Positions 43,400 through 51,618 of a stretch of 64,000 nucleotides of DNA are shown in pieces (position 1 is the first letter of the stretch; every line of letters begins with the position of its first letter). The position numbers and the translations under genes are program-made. The notes beneath the pieces were generated by a model, which had not been told where the DNA came from, searched no databases, and worked only from the letters and a program-made list of their open reading frames with translations. This stretch comes from Maridesulfovibrio sp. Lineage in GTDB: Bacteria; Desulfobacterota; Desulfovibrionia; Desulfovibrionales; Desulfovibrionaceae. Location: positions 1,583,501 to 1,647,500 of the forward strand of contig NZ_OY763930.1 of assembly GCF_963667685.1 (NCBI RefSeq), given 5' to 3'.

Positions 43400-45100
43400 T
43401 CAATAATCTGTTTTAAGCCGAACATGATATTCTCTCTGTTTTGGAGCAGGATTATTTTTATCCAGTAGGTCAAATGTATAAAGTGTATCTTCTTGTATTT
43501 GGCCTTCCAGCTTCGAAATTCTTTTTGATGCAGCGTGAAGATCTGTGTCTGCTGCCTCAATCCTGCCATCAACCACCTTGTGAACATCGGTGGACTGAGA
43601 ACCTTTTTTTTGTGTTCCGTGCACACTGGTTGTGATGTCATCCGGACCATTATTATTTAAGTTTGCCATCTCGCTGATATTTATGGCCGCAGAATTTTTC
43701 TCCTGACCATTTTCATAGCTGGTATCGGCGTGCGAGGAGCTTTTTATAGTTTCCGGAACATCCGATTCTGTAAGCCCGTGACCAGTCCAAAATTCGAGCC
43801 CGTGCACCAGTGGGTTCTTGCGGGCTTTTTCCGTATCTTCCTGTCTGGCAATTTTTTTCCCGTCTTTATAGGTCGTGCTGGACCATTGCATGTCATATGG
43901 CCGGTCCTCCACATTATTTTTTTCAACCATTGAAGCCGTTTTGTAATCACCTTTTGCAGCATGGTTCTTTATATTATCAACAAAGAATGAAGACCGGGCA
44001 GAACTATCCATTAAAGGATCAGCCATAATTTGTGATGCTGATTTCGGGGTATTGCCACCGGTGTAAACCTCCTCTGAGACTCCGAGCACTTCGAGTATAT
44101 TGGGCCTCTTCGGGAGCTTCGATGATTTTGTTTCTTCAATTTTTGCTGAACTCTGCTCCTGCTTTATCAACTCTCCATCGTTGTACCAGGAAACATCCAT
44201 TCCCTGTTTCAAAATTCCTCCAGTAGAATCGATGGAATCGGAAAATGATTCATCCCAATGGGCCTGCCGCAGAATTTTTCCATCAAGCCCGTAATTTGTG
44301 GTGTCTATTTTTAGAGAAGAATTCTGGCCCAATTCTCTGGTGGTTTTGCCGTCCATGCCATTTGTTTTCGCAAACGCTCTGTTGGTCTGGTTAACAAATT
44401 CTCCCTTTTGTTTGATATGGACTTCTTTGGATTTTTTCCCGTTATTATATTCAACAATGGCGGCATTGTAATTAGTGCGGTGTGAGTCTTGGGTCTGTTT
44501 TGTTACCAGTGCTTCAAAATCATCCGTAACTTTTTGTGTTCCATAGGAAATGACAGCGTCTTGAACATTGTATGTTGATTTAAGCAGCATGGAGTCTTCC
44601 ATGCTGCGTTTCACCTTGCCGTCTTCAAACCACTGTACAAACCTTGAAACTTTGGCAGAACTGTTTTTACCGGTTGTCAGTCCTTCAAATTGTGTGGTGA
44701 TCTCTTGAATGACGTCATTGTTTTTATTGAAGATTTGGGTGTTCAGCACAGCCCCGTCATCAGTTAAGCTGCCTTCTACTTTTCTAACGAGTTTGTTGTT
44801 TTTATCATACTCTTCGATGATCAGATCGGAATTTTCTATCGTTACAATCTGGCGGTTACCGTTATCAAGTTTGAACTGCCCATCCCCGAAACCGAAAGTC
44901 GCCCACGAGTGATCCTCCTTTTTGGGCTTTCTTGTATATTCTGTATTTAGGAGCAGCGCTTCACCCGATAGAGTCATCACATCATTTTTTTTCTGAACGT
45001 TAGTGTCTGTGTCTTTTTTTAGAGGCGTTACAGCGCCAACCGATTCTCGTGAAACATTATGATTTTTGAAGGCCGGGGATGATGATATCGCGTCAGTCAT
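43400..45100 (-). CDS. Uncharacterised MORN/YwqK-like repeat protein, 566 aa
   Basis: No known domain is recognised with confidence. At least seven short units share an aromatic-x-x-(D/N)-G-K-x-x-(K/R) pattern: WFEDGKVKR, EYNNGKKSKE, YGLDGKILRQ, WYNDGELIKQ, TYKDGKKIAR, SYENGQEKN and YDKNNKLVRK. These look like the MORN_2/YwqK beta-hairpin repeat. The protein is polar throughout with no signal peptide. The start at 45100 has GGAG six bases upstream and a promoter just before it; an earlier in-frame ATG at 45241 has neither. It follows glf on the same strand but is probably transcribed separately. Confidence 0.6.
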   Translation of the reverse strand: MTDAISSSPAFKNHNVSRESVGAVTPLKKDTDTNVQKKNDVMTLSGEALLLNTEYTRKPKKEDHSWATFGFGDGQFKLDNGNRQIVTIENSDLIIEEYDKNNKLVRKVEGSLTDDGAVLNTQIFNKNNDVIQEITTQFEGLTTGKNSSAKVSRFVQWFEDGKVKRSMEDSMLLKSTYNVQDAVISYGTQKVTDDFEALVTKQTQDSHRTNYNAAIVEYNNGKKSKEVHIKQKGEFVNQTNRAFAKTNGMDGKTTRELGQNSSLKIDTTNYGLDGKILRQAHWDESFSDSIDSTGGILKQGMDVSWYNDGELIKQEQSSAKIEETKSSKLPKRPNILEVLGVSEEVYTGGNTPKSASQIMADPLMDSSARSSFFVDNIKNHAAKGDYKTASMVEKNNVEDRPYDMQWSSTTYKDGKKIARQEDTEKARKNPLVHGLEFWTGHGLTESDVPETIKSSSHADTSYENGQEKNSAAINISEMANLNNNGPDDITTSVHGTQKKGSQSTDVHKVVDGRIEAADTDLHAASKRISKLEGQIQEDTLYTFDLLDKNNPAPKQREYHVRLKTDY

Positions 45101-45134
45101 TGTTTTCTCCAACAGGATAATTACAGCAATTAAA

Positions 45135-45162
45135 GTATAAATAATATCGTCATGCTGCCAAT
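45135..45162 (-). promoter_or_regulatory. Promoter of the 566-aa repeat-protein gene
   Basis: Read on the minus strand, TTGGCA (45162-45157), a 16-base spacer and TATACT (45140-45135). It lies about 35 bases before the chosen ATG at 45100 and inside the longer alternative reading frame, which supports the shorter start. Confidence 0.6.
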
Positions 45163-45274
45163 ATAACTTTATGCTGGAGGTTGAATAAAAACGATAATTA
45201 CTTACAGTCCTTGCAAAAGAGTAGGAATGTTTTTGCCGCAATTCTCTGAAAAATAGCTGCTGCTTTGGCGGGAG

Positions 45275-46402
45275 TTACGATGGTAATTGTTCATCACAGA
45301 ATTCAAGCGCGGCCTGTACCGCTTTGTCCATATCGTAGTATTTATATTGTCCCAGCCTGCCCAGAAAATGGGTGCTATTCAGCTTTGCGGCGTCATTGAG
45401 GTATAGTTCCAGTCTATTGCGGTCTTCGTTTGTGTTGACCGGGTAATACGGCTCTTCTCCTTGTTTCCATTTCAATGAAAACTCTCGTGCTGTAACGGTT
45501 TTGCCGCTTTTGTTTTCCCTCTCCGGGTGTAGGTGCTGATATTCGTGGATGCGAGTATAGGGTACGTCGATATCGGCGTAATTCATGACCGGAGTTCCCT
45601 GATAGTCCGGCACGTCTTCGACACGGTATTCGAAGCGCAGGGAGCGCCATTTGAGTTCTCCGTGGCAGTAATTGAAATATCTGTCCAGCGGTCCGCTGTA
45701 GTAAACCTTGCAGTCCTGCGGGATTTCGTGCTTTAGCTCAAAAAAGTCGCTGCTCAATCTGGTTTCGATCAGTTCGTGGTCCAGCATACGTTCGAAGAGT
45801 TTTCCATAACCATCCCAAGGCAGTCCTTGATATCTGTCTGTGAAGTAGTCGCATTCATATGTGTGACGGAAGGGTAGACGGGTGATAATGGATGCTTCAA
45901 GTTCTTTTGGGTCACACTCCCATTGCTTAAGGGTATAGCCCTTTACAAAGGCCTCATATAACTCACGTCCGATCAGGCTGATGGACTTTTCTTCAAGGTT
46001 TTGCGGATTGGTGATGTTCTCAAGTTCACTTTTGCTTTTGATGAAGTCTTCGACTTCGTGCGGCTTCAGACTGATTCTGAAGAAAGAATTGATGGTTTGC
46101 AGATTGACAGGCATGTGGAAGGTGCGGCCTTGATAAGTAGTCACAACTTTATGCCGATAGCTGTTGAACTCTGTGAAGCGTTTCAGGAAATCCCAGACTC
46201 GTTTTTCTTTTGTATGGAAGATATGGGTTCCATAGCTGTGGACTTCGATGCCTGTTTCGGCATTGATATGGCTGTGGCAGTTGCCGCCGATATGGTCGCG
46301 CTTGTCGATAACCAGAACTTTCTCGCCCAGGTCTTCGGCAATGCGTCTGGCAATAGTACAGCCGGTAATTCCTGCTCCGACAATGAGGTGTGCGTGGTTC
46401 AT
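45275..46402 (-). CDS. glf: UDP-galactopyranose mutase
   Basis: 375 residues. The FAD-binding Rossmann fold starts at once (HLIVGAGITGCTIARRIAE, then VIDKRDHIGGN). HSYGTHIFHT near 53, the substrate region ALEMPVNLQT-like FHMPVNLQTIN near 92 and YTLKQWECDP near 154 match Glf. It interconverts UDP-galactopyranose and UDP-galactofuranose, the precursor of galactofuranose in O-antigen or capsule. No other glycan genes are adjacent. The Shine-Dalgarno (GGAG, nine bases before the ATG) comes from the end of a dispersed repeat. Confidence 0.93.
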   Translation of the reverse strand: MNHAHLIVGAGITGCTIARRIAEDLGEKVLVIDKRDHIGGNCHSHINAETGIEVHSYGTHIFHTKEKRVWDFLKRFTEFNSYRHKVVTTYQGRTFHMPVNLQTINSFFRISLKPHEVEDFIKSKSELENITNPQNLEEKSISLIGRELYEAFVKGYTLKQWECDPKELEASIITRLPFRHTYECDYFTDRYQGLPWDGYGKLFERMLDHELIETRLSSDFFELKHEIPQDCKVYYSGPLDRYFNYCHGELKWRSLRFEYRVEDVPDYQGTPVMNYADIDVPYTRIHEYQHLHPERENKSGKTVTAREFSLKWKQGEEPYYPVNTNEDRNRLELYLNDAAKLNSTHFLGRLGQYKYYDMDKAVQAALEFCDEQLPS

Positions 46403-46409
46403 CTGATAA

Positions 46410-46488
46410 GTCTCCGGCGGCGCTTTCAGCGGGACCAGAGAACTCTTTTGGAAAATGGTTCTCGGGTCTCTCCTAATATTTTTATTAT
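46410..46488. repeat. Dispersed palindromic repeat, copy 5 (left half)
   Basis: Begins GTCTCCGGCGGCGC, with a stem AGAAC/GTTCT and CTAATATTTTTATTA. On the minus strand its end reads CCGCCGGAGAC, directly before the glf ATG, and provides the ribosome binding site. Confidence 0.68.
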
Positions 46489-46528
46489 GCTTTTCAGTGT
46501 GAATTCAGCAAATTGGTCCAAAAAAATA

Positions 46529-46562
46529 AAACCCGTAGCATCATGAAAGATACTACGGGTTT
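46529..46562. terminator. Terminator between hflC and glf
   Basis: AAACCCGTAG (46529-46538) pairs with CTACGGGTTT (46553-46562). It is flanked by an A-run on the plus-strand left side, transcribed as U's from the minus strand. It ends the hflK-hflC transcript; glf must then have its own promoter or receive read-through. Confidence 0.75.
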
Positions 46563-46597
46563 ATTGTGTTTATGTCGAGTTATGTAAACTGATCGGC

Positions 46598-46664
46598 TAA
46601 GCCCTATTAAAAGGTTTGGGATTCTAAAACCCTTTTTAAAGGGTTACAGGACCCCGGCAGGACT
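46598..46664. repeat. Dispersed palindromic repeat, copy 6 (right half)
   Basis: TAAGCCCTATTAAAAGG leads to a stem AACCC/GGGTT and ends GACCCCGGCAGG, matching the right end of copy 2 but truncated before GCCGCC. With copy 5, 110 bases away, it may be one element interrupted by the terminator region. The rest of 46403-46739 has nothing further. Confidence 0.6.
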
Positions 46665-46739
46665 CGTAACCGTTAACGAAAGCTTTGCTTTAAGTTTTAC
46701 GGATACCTGATAACAGAGGTGTCGCCGAAGGCAAACAAA

Positions 46740-47597
46740 CTACTTCATATACTTTAGGAACGGATTGTCCTGCGAGAGGATAAACTTTGTGTTCCCTTTA
46801 AGTCCTGCTTCGTAAGCTTCAAGAGACTTTTTGAATTCATAGAATCTAGGGTCCTTGCCGAAGCTTTCAGCATAGATTTTGGTCGCTTTACCCTCGCCTT
46901 CACCTCGCATGATTTCAGCTTTGAGGTTTGCATCCGCGATGGTGATAGCTCTTTCTTTGTCAGCCTGCGCAGTAATTCGGGCAGCAGCTTCGCTACCTTG
47001 TGAACGGTACTGTTTCGCCATACGTTCACGTTCCGCGCGCATACGTCCGTAAATTGCACGTGCGTTTTCAGGCGGCAGGTCTGTTCGTTTGATGCGTACA
47101 TCTAGAACTTCAATGCCGTAGGGCTTAAGCAGAGCATTTGAAGTCTGGGTAACCTCCTCCATGATTGAAGTACGGTCACTGGAGATGATTTCGATCAGGG
47201 TGTACCGGCCAAGGGCTACGCGGAGTTCCGCGTAGATGATGTCATCTAAGCGTGCCTGGGCACGGGGTACGGAACGCACGGTGCGGTAAAACTGCAAGGG
47301 ATCGCTTATGCGCCACTTGGAGTAGTTGTCCACGACCATGTTTTTCTTGTCTTTGGTCAGAATTTCAGCCGGGTGGGCATCGTATTCCAGTAAGCGTGAA
47401 TCAAAATAAATCACGTTCTGGACAAAGGGCAGCTTGAAGTGCAGCCCCGGTCCCGTAGGGCCTGATTTGGGCTTACCGAGCTGTAGCACAATAGCTTTCT
47501 CGGTCTGCTTTACAATGTATGCACTTTGCGCAATCCCCAGTACGGCAACAATAATCAGAATTGCCAGGGGAGCGGAACTTTTTTTGAGTAAACTCAT
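46740..47597 (-). CDS. hflC: HflC, FtsH-protease modulator
   Basis: 285 residues. An N-terminal transmembrane helix (about 7-27: SSAPLAILIIVAVLGIAQSAY, split) precedes a SPFH/prohibitin domain. It has YIVKQTEKAIVLQLGKP, then DSRLLEYDAHPAEILTKDKK and a coiled-coil region rich in AERERMAKQYRSQG and KADKERA-like repeats. HflC with HflK forms a large membrane cage around FtsH and limits membrane-protein degradation. It starts 11 bases after hflK stops. The C-terminus is NPFLKYMK, as in most HflC. Confidence 0.93.
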   Translation of the reverse strand: MSLLKKSSAPLAILIIVAVLGIAQSAYIVKQTEKAIVLQLGKPKSGPTGPGLHFKLPFVQNVIYFDSRLLEYDAHPAEILTKDKKNMVVDNYSKWRISDPLQFYRTVRSVPRAQARLDDIIYAELRVALGRYTLIEIISSDRTSIMEEVTQTSNALLKPYGIEVLDVRIKRTDLPPENARAIYGRMRAERERMAKQYRSQGSEAAARITAQADKERAITIADANLKAEIMRGEGEGKATKIYAESFGKDPRFYEFKKSLEAYEAGLKGNTKFILSQDNPFLKYMK

Positions 47598-47608
47598 ATT
47601 CTTATCCC

Positions 47609-48685
47609 CTATTTTTTACCGGTTTGTATTGGCAGTCCCTGTCCGTCCAAAGAGAGGAAGGGGATTGCTTTCTTTGCAGCGTCGTCAGAGAGGATAACCT
47701 TCTTGACATCAGGATTGGAGAGAATGTTCTGCATTGTTTCCAGATACAGACGTTTCACTGTGATATCCTTGGCTTTCTGGTATTCCATGTAAACCGCCAT
47801 GAAACGCTTGGCCTGACCTTCAGCTTCGCGGATCTTGGTTTCTTTGTAAGCTTCAGCCTTGTTCAGGATAACAGCAGCCTGTCCTCTTGCCTTGGGCAGG
47901 ATGTCATTGCGGTATGCTTCCGCTTCGTTGATGTAACGGCTTTTATCTTCACGTGCAGATGCAACGTCTTTAAAAGCGTCAACAACCTCGTTCGGTGGAT
48001 GCACGTTCTGCAGCTGCACTGCCAGTACGTTCACGCCGAGTTTGTAACGATCCACAATTTCCTGCAGCAGATTTCTGGTTTCAGTCTGAATCTGGAGTTT
48101 GCCTGTGGTCAGGGCCAGTTCGATCTTGGTCTTACCGATGATCTCACGCATGGCTGCTTCAGCAGCATCCTGAATGGTTTTAGGTTGGTTGCTGACTTTA
48201 AAAAGGTAGTCCACCGGATCTTTGATCTGGTATTGTACGATGAACTGAACATCAACGATGTTCTCGTCACCGGTCAGCATGAGGGATTCCTCAGGCACGT
48301 TTCGCGACTGACCTTGAGTGAAGGAGCGCGAAGATCCATAGGACCGAAATCCTACTTCCACACGTCTGATTTGTGTGACTTTAGGCTTCATGACCGATTC
48401 AATAGGAATCGGAAGATGGTAGTGCGGACCCGGTGTAGTGGTGTCCACATACTTACCGAATCTGGTTACCACACCGACTTCATCCGGTTCTACAATGTAT
48501 ACCCCGGAAAGAAACCAGAGCAGGATGATGCCGATGATTATAAATTTTCCGCCCGGCAAGCCGGTTCCGCGGAGTTTTTTGATCGTGGAGTTTATGTCGT
48601 CCACATTCGGCGGTTTAGGAGCTCCTCCACCTCCGCCTCTATTCCTCTGCCGTTGTTCGGATAATTTGTCCCAGTCCCAGTTCAT
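47609..48685 (-). CDS. hflK: HflK, FtsH-protease modulator
   Basis: 358 residues from the ATG at 48685. A soluble N-terminus with RNRGGGGGAPKPPNVDD precedes one transmembrane helix (about 45-65: GKFIIIGIILLWFLSGVY) and the SPFH domain (YIVEPDEVGVVTRFGKYV, then VDVQFIVQYQI). A coiled-coil end follows (ARGQAAVILNKAEAYK). It pairs with HflC. MNWDWDKL is the usual start in this family, so 48685 was chosen over the in-frame ATG at 48715. Neither has a good ribosome binding site. First gene of the hflK-hflC operon. Confidence 0.9.
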   Translation of the reverse strand: MNWDWDKLSEQRQRNRGGGGGAPKPPNVDDINSTIKKLRGTGLPGGKFIIIGIILLWFLSGVYIVEPDEVGVVTRFGKYVDTTTPGPHYHLPIPIESVMKPKVTQIRRVEVGFRSYGSSRSFTQGQSRNVPEESLMLTGDENIVDVQFIVQYQIKDPVDYLFKVSNQPKTIQDAAEAAMREIIGKTKIELALTTGKLQIQTETRNLLQEIVDRYKLGVNVLAVQLQNVHPPNEVVDAFKDVASAREDKSRYINEAEAYRNDILPKARGQAAVILNKAEAYKETKIREAEGQAKRFMAVYMEYQKAKDITVKRLYLETMQNILSNPDVKKVILSDDAAKKAIPFLSLDGQGLPIQTGKK

Positions 48686-48913
48686 GTAAATTTGATAGGT
48701 GAGATGGGCCGACATATCAAGGAAAATCGGATACGCGGGCCGATGTGTTAATGAAATAATAACTTCCGCATGAGTGCTAAGTAATAAGTGAGCAAGGGAG
48801 TTATTCGTTTACCTGCGACGCATAAATAAATATATACGGATTATATCAATTTTCGCTAAATATGAAACCCTAAAAGTAGCAGTGATAAAATTAAATACGT
48901 TGGCCGCTAAATT

Positions 48914-48942
48914 TTGACACATGCAGAATTACCTTTTATCTG
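48914..48942 (+). promoter_or_regulatory. Promoter of the phosphomannomutase gene
   Basis: TTGACA (48914-48919), 17-base spacer, TATCTG (48937-48942), about 35 bases before the ATG at 48979. The upstream 48716-48910 is A/T-rich and divergent to hflK; no hflK promoter is clear. Confidence 0.6.
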
Positions 48943-48978
48943 CTTGTGAGGTCATATTTATACTGTCGGAGAAGTCAT

Positions 48979-50346
48979 ATGAAAGAACTCAGGAAGGAAA
49001 TATTCAGGGCATACGATATTCGTGGGATTGTAGACCGGGATTTTGACGAGGAATGGGTAGAACGTCTGGGGCGAGCCTGTGGGACATGGTTCCGTTCCAA
49101 GGGCTGGGACCGTGCAGTTGTGGGGCATGACTGCCGCCATAGTTCACCTGCTTATCAGCAGGCTGTAGGGCGGGGATTGAATGCCAGCGGTGTGGATGTT
49201 CTTTTCCTGAATCTGGTTCCTACTCCGGCTTTTTATTTCGCAGCCAAGAAGCTAAATTACACAGCCGGGGTGATGATCACTGCCAGCCACAATCCGCCGG
49301 AATTCAACGGTTTCAAGGTCTGGGGTGGTGAGACCACTATTCATACCGACGATATCCAGCAAATCTACCGCATAATGGAGTCCGGTGATTTCACAGAAGG
49401 CAACGGTGTAATTTCCTATCATGACATAGTTCCATTTTACATTGATGATTTGCTTTCAGGAATAAAGCTCAAACGTCCTGTCAAAGTTGTGCTGGACGGC
49501 GGAAATGGGGCCGGGGGACACATTGCCCTTGAGCTACTGCGCCGGGCCGGTGCGGAGGTTATTCCCCAGTATTGTGATCCGGATGGAGATTTTCCCAACC
49601 ATCACCCTGATCCGGTAGTGGCCGAATACATGGGCGACCTGTTCAAGGCTGTAGTAGAGCACAGGGCGGAAGTAGGTATCGGTCTGGACGGTGATGCCGA
49701 CCGCATCGGTGCTGTGGATGAAAAGGGAAATCTTGTTCCGGGAGACCGTCTGCTGGCGGTTTACGCCCGTGAAATGCTGGGCCGTAAGCCCGGTGAGACT
49801 GTTGTCGCCGATGTAAAATGCAGCCATCTTTTCTTTGAAGATGTTGTCAGGCACGGCGGTAAGCCGCTTATGGCCCGTACCGGTCATTCGGTAATGAAGG
49901 CCAAAATGATCGAGACCGGAGCCGGACTGGGCGGCGAGATGAGCGGGCATATATTTTTCGCAGATCGTTTTTATGGTTTTGATGACGGACTGTATTCAGC
50001 TTTGCGGTTGTTGGAGATCCTTTCTCAGACAGATATTCCGGTTTCTGAAATGTGGTCCGAATGGCCGAAAACTTACTTTACCCCGGAACTGCGTGTTGAA
50101 TATCCGGAAGAAATTAAATTTGAATTGGTGGAAAGAGCTGCCGAAGAGTTGTCTAAAGAATATGAAGTTCTGGGTATAGACGGCGTAAGGGTTGTCTTCG
50201 CTGGCGGATGGGCACTGGTGCGCGCGTCCAATACGCAGGCAGCACTAACCCTGCGATTCGAGGCTTCATCTCCGGAAAAGCTTGCGGAAGTGAAAGATCA
50301 AGTGGAGTCTCTGCTTGAGCGTCTTGCCTCGGAACTTTGCAAATGA
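48979..50346 (+). CDS. Phosphomannomutase/phosphoglucomutase
   Basis: 455 residues of the alpha-D-phosphohexomutase family (AlgC/ManB type). IFRAYDIRGIVD opens the first domain. The phosphoserine loop is TASHNPPEFNGFK (about 101-113), the metal loop is DGDADRIG (about 238-245), and the sugar-binding GGEMSGHIFF is near 316. The C-terminal phosphate site is present near residue 415 (RASNTQAALTLRFEA). It supplies mannose-1-phosphate or glucose-1-phosphate for envelope glycans. GGAG eight bases before ATG 48979 sets the start. It lies within the same 17 kb as glf and the oligosaccharyltransferase gene. Confidence 0.93.
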   Translation: MKELRKEIFRAYDIRGIVDRDFDEEWVERLGRACGTWFRSKGWDRAVVGHDCRHSSPAYQQAVGRGLNASGVDVLFLNLVPTPAFYFAAKKLNYTAGVMITASHNPPEFNGFKVWGGETTIHTDDIQQIYRIMESGDFTEGNGVISYHDIVPFYIDDLLSGIKLKRPVKVVLDGGNGAGGHIALELLRRAGAEVIPQYCDPDGDFPNHHPDPVVAEYMGDLFKAVVEHRAEVGIGLDGDADRIGAVDEKGNLVPGDRLLAVYAREMLGRKPGETVVADVKCSHLFFEDVVRHGGKPLMARTGHSVMKAKMIETGAGLGGEMSGHIFFADRFYGFDDGLYSALRLLEILSQTDIPVSEMWSEWPKTYFTPELRVEYPEEIKFELVERAAEELSKEYEVLGIDGVRVVFAGGWALVRASNTQAALTLRFEASSPEKLAEVKDQVESLLERLASELCK

Positions 50347-50461
50347 TCTGCTTGGGTGGCCGTTTTGCAGGTTTTTACATGAAAGCAAATACTTGTTAGC
50401 ATCTGTACCGGAGGCTGATCCTCTGAATCTGAATTTATCTCATAAGCAGAAGGTATAATCC

Positions 50462-51031
50462 ATGGCGTTGTTTATTAAACCACACGGCAAGTCCGGCACG
50501 GAAAGATTTTTAAGAATGATCGGGATGATGATAATTCTCGGGCTGGTTGTTTATGCTTTCTGGATAAATAATCAGTCTACACTGGAAAAAATTCAGGCCC
50601 GTAATGCGTTCTGGGACCAGACCAAGGTTCTGAGCCGCTCCGAGCGTGACTATGTTCAGGGTTTTATCAGGAGCATGCGCAATGAGTTCGGTGTTAATGT
50701 CCGTGTTCAGATAATCCTTGATCCAATTATGGAGCAGGAAATTGATCCTAATGAAATGTTAATAGTCATTTCTCCTCCAACTCAGGATGTGGGCATGTCT
50801 TTTCCGGGCTTGGTTCGCCATGCTTTGGGGGATAAATTTATTTCAGCACTAGAAAATAAACACTTCGTAAATCATTTTTCCGACGATGAATGGCCAACAT
50901 CGCTAATGACCTGTCTGTCTATGATATGGGAGCGGTTGGTTACTGTAGAGTCTAATCAGCCTGTCCCTGAAGTCAGCAGAGAAGGCGATAGTAACATTTC
51001 TGATCCGGAATCATCTGCGCACAAGGAATAA
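50462..51031 (+). CDS. Membrane-anchored TPM-like domain protein, 189 aa
   Basis: One N-terminal transmembrane helix (about 20-37: [17 protein letters not shown]) precedes a periplasmic or cytoplasmic domain resembling TPM (YgcG/Psb32). It has [28 protein letters not shown], then [19 protein letters not shown], and a helix [22 protein letters not shown]. The TPM family includes putative phosphatases, but no catalytic residues can be claimed. The last about 25 residues are polar. It is 115 bases after the phosphomannomutase and eight bases before rnhA, which suggests shared transcription with rnhA. Confidence 0.62.
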   Translation: MALFIKPHGKSGTERFLRMIGMMIILGLVVYAFWINNQSTLEKIQARNAFWDQTKVLSRSERDYVQGFIRSMRNEFGVNVRVQIILDPIMEQEIDPNEMLIVISPPTQDVGMSFPGLVRHALGDKFISALENKHFVNHFSDDEWPTSLMTCLSMIWERLVTVESNQPVPEVSREGDSNISDPESSAHKE

Positions 51032-51039
51032 AGAATTTA

Positions 51040-51504
51040 ATGGCAAAGAAGAAACTTAATATTTATACTGACGGTTCCTGTCTCGGTAATCCCGGTAAGG
51101 GTGGATACGGGGCGGTGCTTCTGTTCAACGAACACCGCAAGGAACTTTCACAGGGTTACAAAAAAACTACCAACAACCGTATGGAAATGCGCGCGGTGAT
51201 TGCTGCCCTGACCGAACTCAAGGAACCTTGTGAGGTAACTCTCTATACCGATTCACAGTACGTGAAGAATGCATTTACCAAAAAGTGGATCGATAACTGG
51301 CAGCGGAACGGATGGAAGACCGCAGCTAAAAAACCGGTTAAGAACAAAGACCTTTGGTTGCAGTTTATCCCCCTGCTGGAAAAGCATGAGGTGAATTTTC
51401 GATGGGTCAAAGGACATTCCGGGGACCCTGAGAACGAACGTTGCGACGAGCTGGCACGAAATGCAGCATCATCAGGGGATTTGATTGAGGACGAGGGAGC
51501 TTAG
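51040..51504 (+). CDS. rnhA: Ribonuclease HI
   Basis: 154 residues. Catalytic acids are recognisable: Asp in [18 protein letters not shown], Glu in [13 protein letters not shown], Asp in LYTDSQYV, and the later Asp/His region [18 protein letters not shown]. It cuts the RNA strand of RNA-DNA hybrids, removing Okazaki primers and R-loops. Length is standard for bacterial RNase HI. It starts nine bases after the TPM-like gene. The methyltransferase that follows has its own promoter. Confidence 0.96.
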   Translation: MAKKKLNIYTDGSCLGNPGKGGYGAVLLFNEHRKELSQGYKKTTNNRMEMRAVIAALTELKEPCEVTLYTDSQYVKNAFTKKWIDNWQRNGWKTAAKKPVKNKDLWLQFIPLLEKHEVNFRWVKGHSGDPENERCDELARNAASSGDLIEDEGA

Positions 51505-51550
51505 CTCTCTCAGCAACCCGTTTTTTACTAGTTATTTAAATTTATAGCCA

Positions 51551-51578
51551 TTGCAGATAATGCAAAGATAGCTATAGT
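51551..51578 (+). promoter_or_regulatory. Promoter of the FKBP-methyltransferase gene
   Basis: TTGCAG (51551-51556), 16-base spacer, TATAGT (51573-51578), ending about 40 bases before the gene's start. Confidence 0.55.
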
Positions 51579-51618
51579 GGTTGCAATGTATTAATTTTGA
51601 ACTCAATTCAGAGTGAGC

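Noticed and set aside
48685..48715. HflK start at the earlier ATG (48715)
   Set aside because: It adds ten residues (MSAHLTYQIY) absent from family starts; MNWDWDKL is the usual N-terminus. Neither has a Shine-Dalgarno, so some doubt remains.
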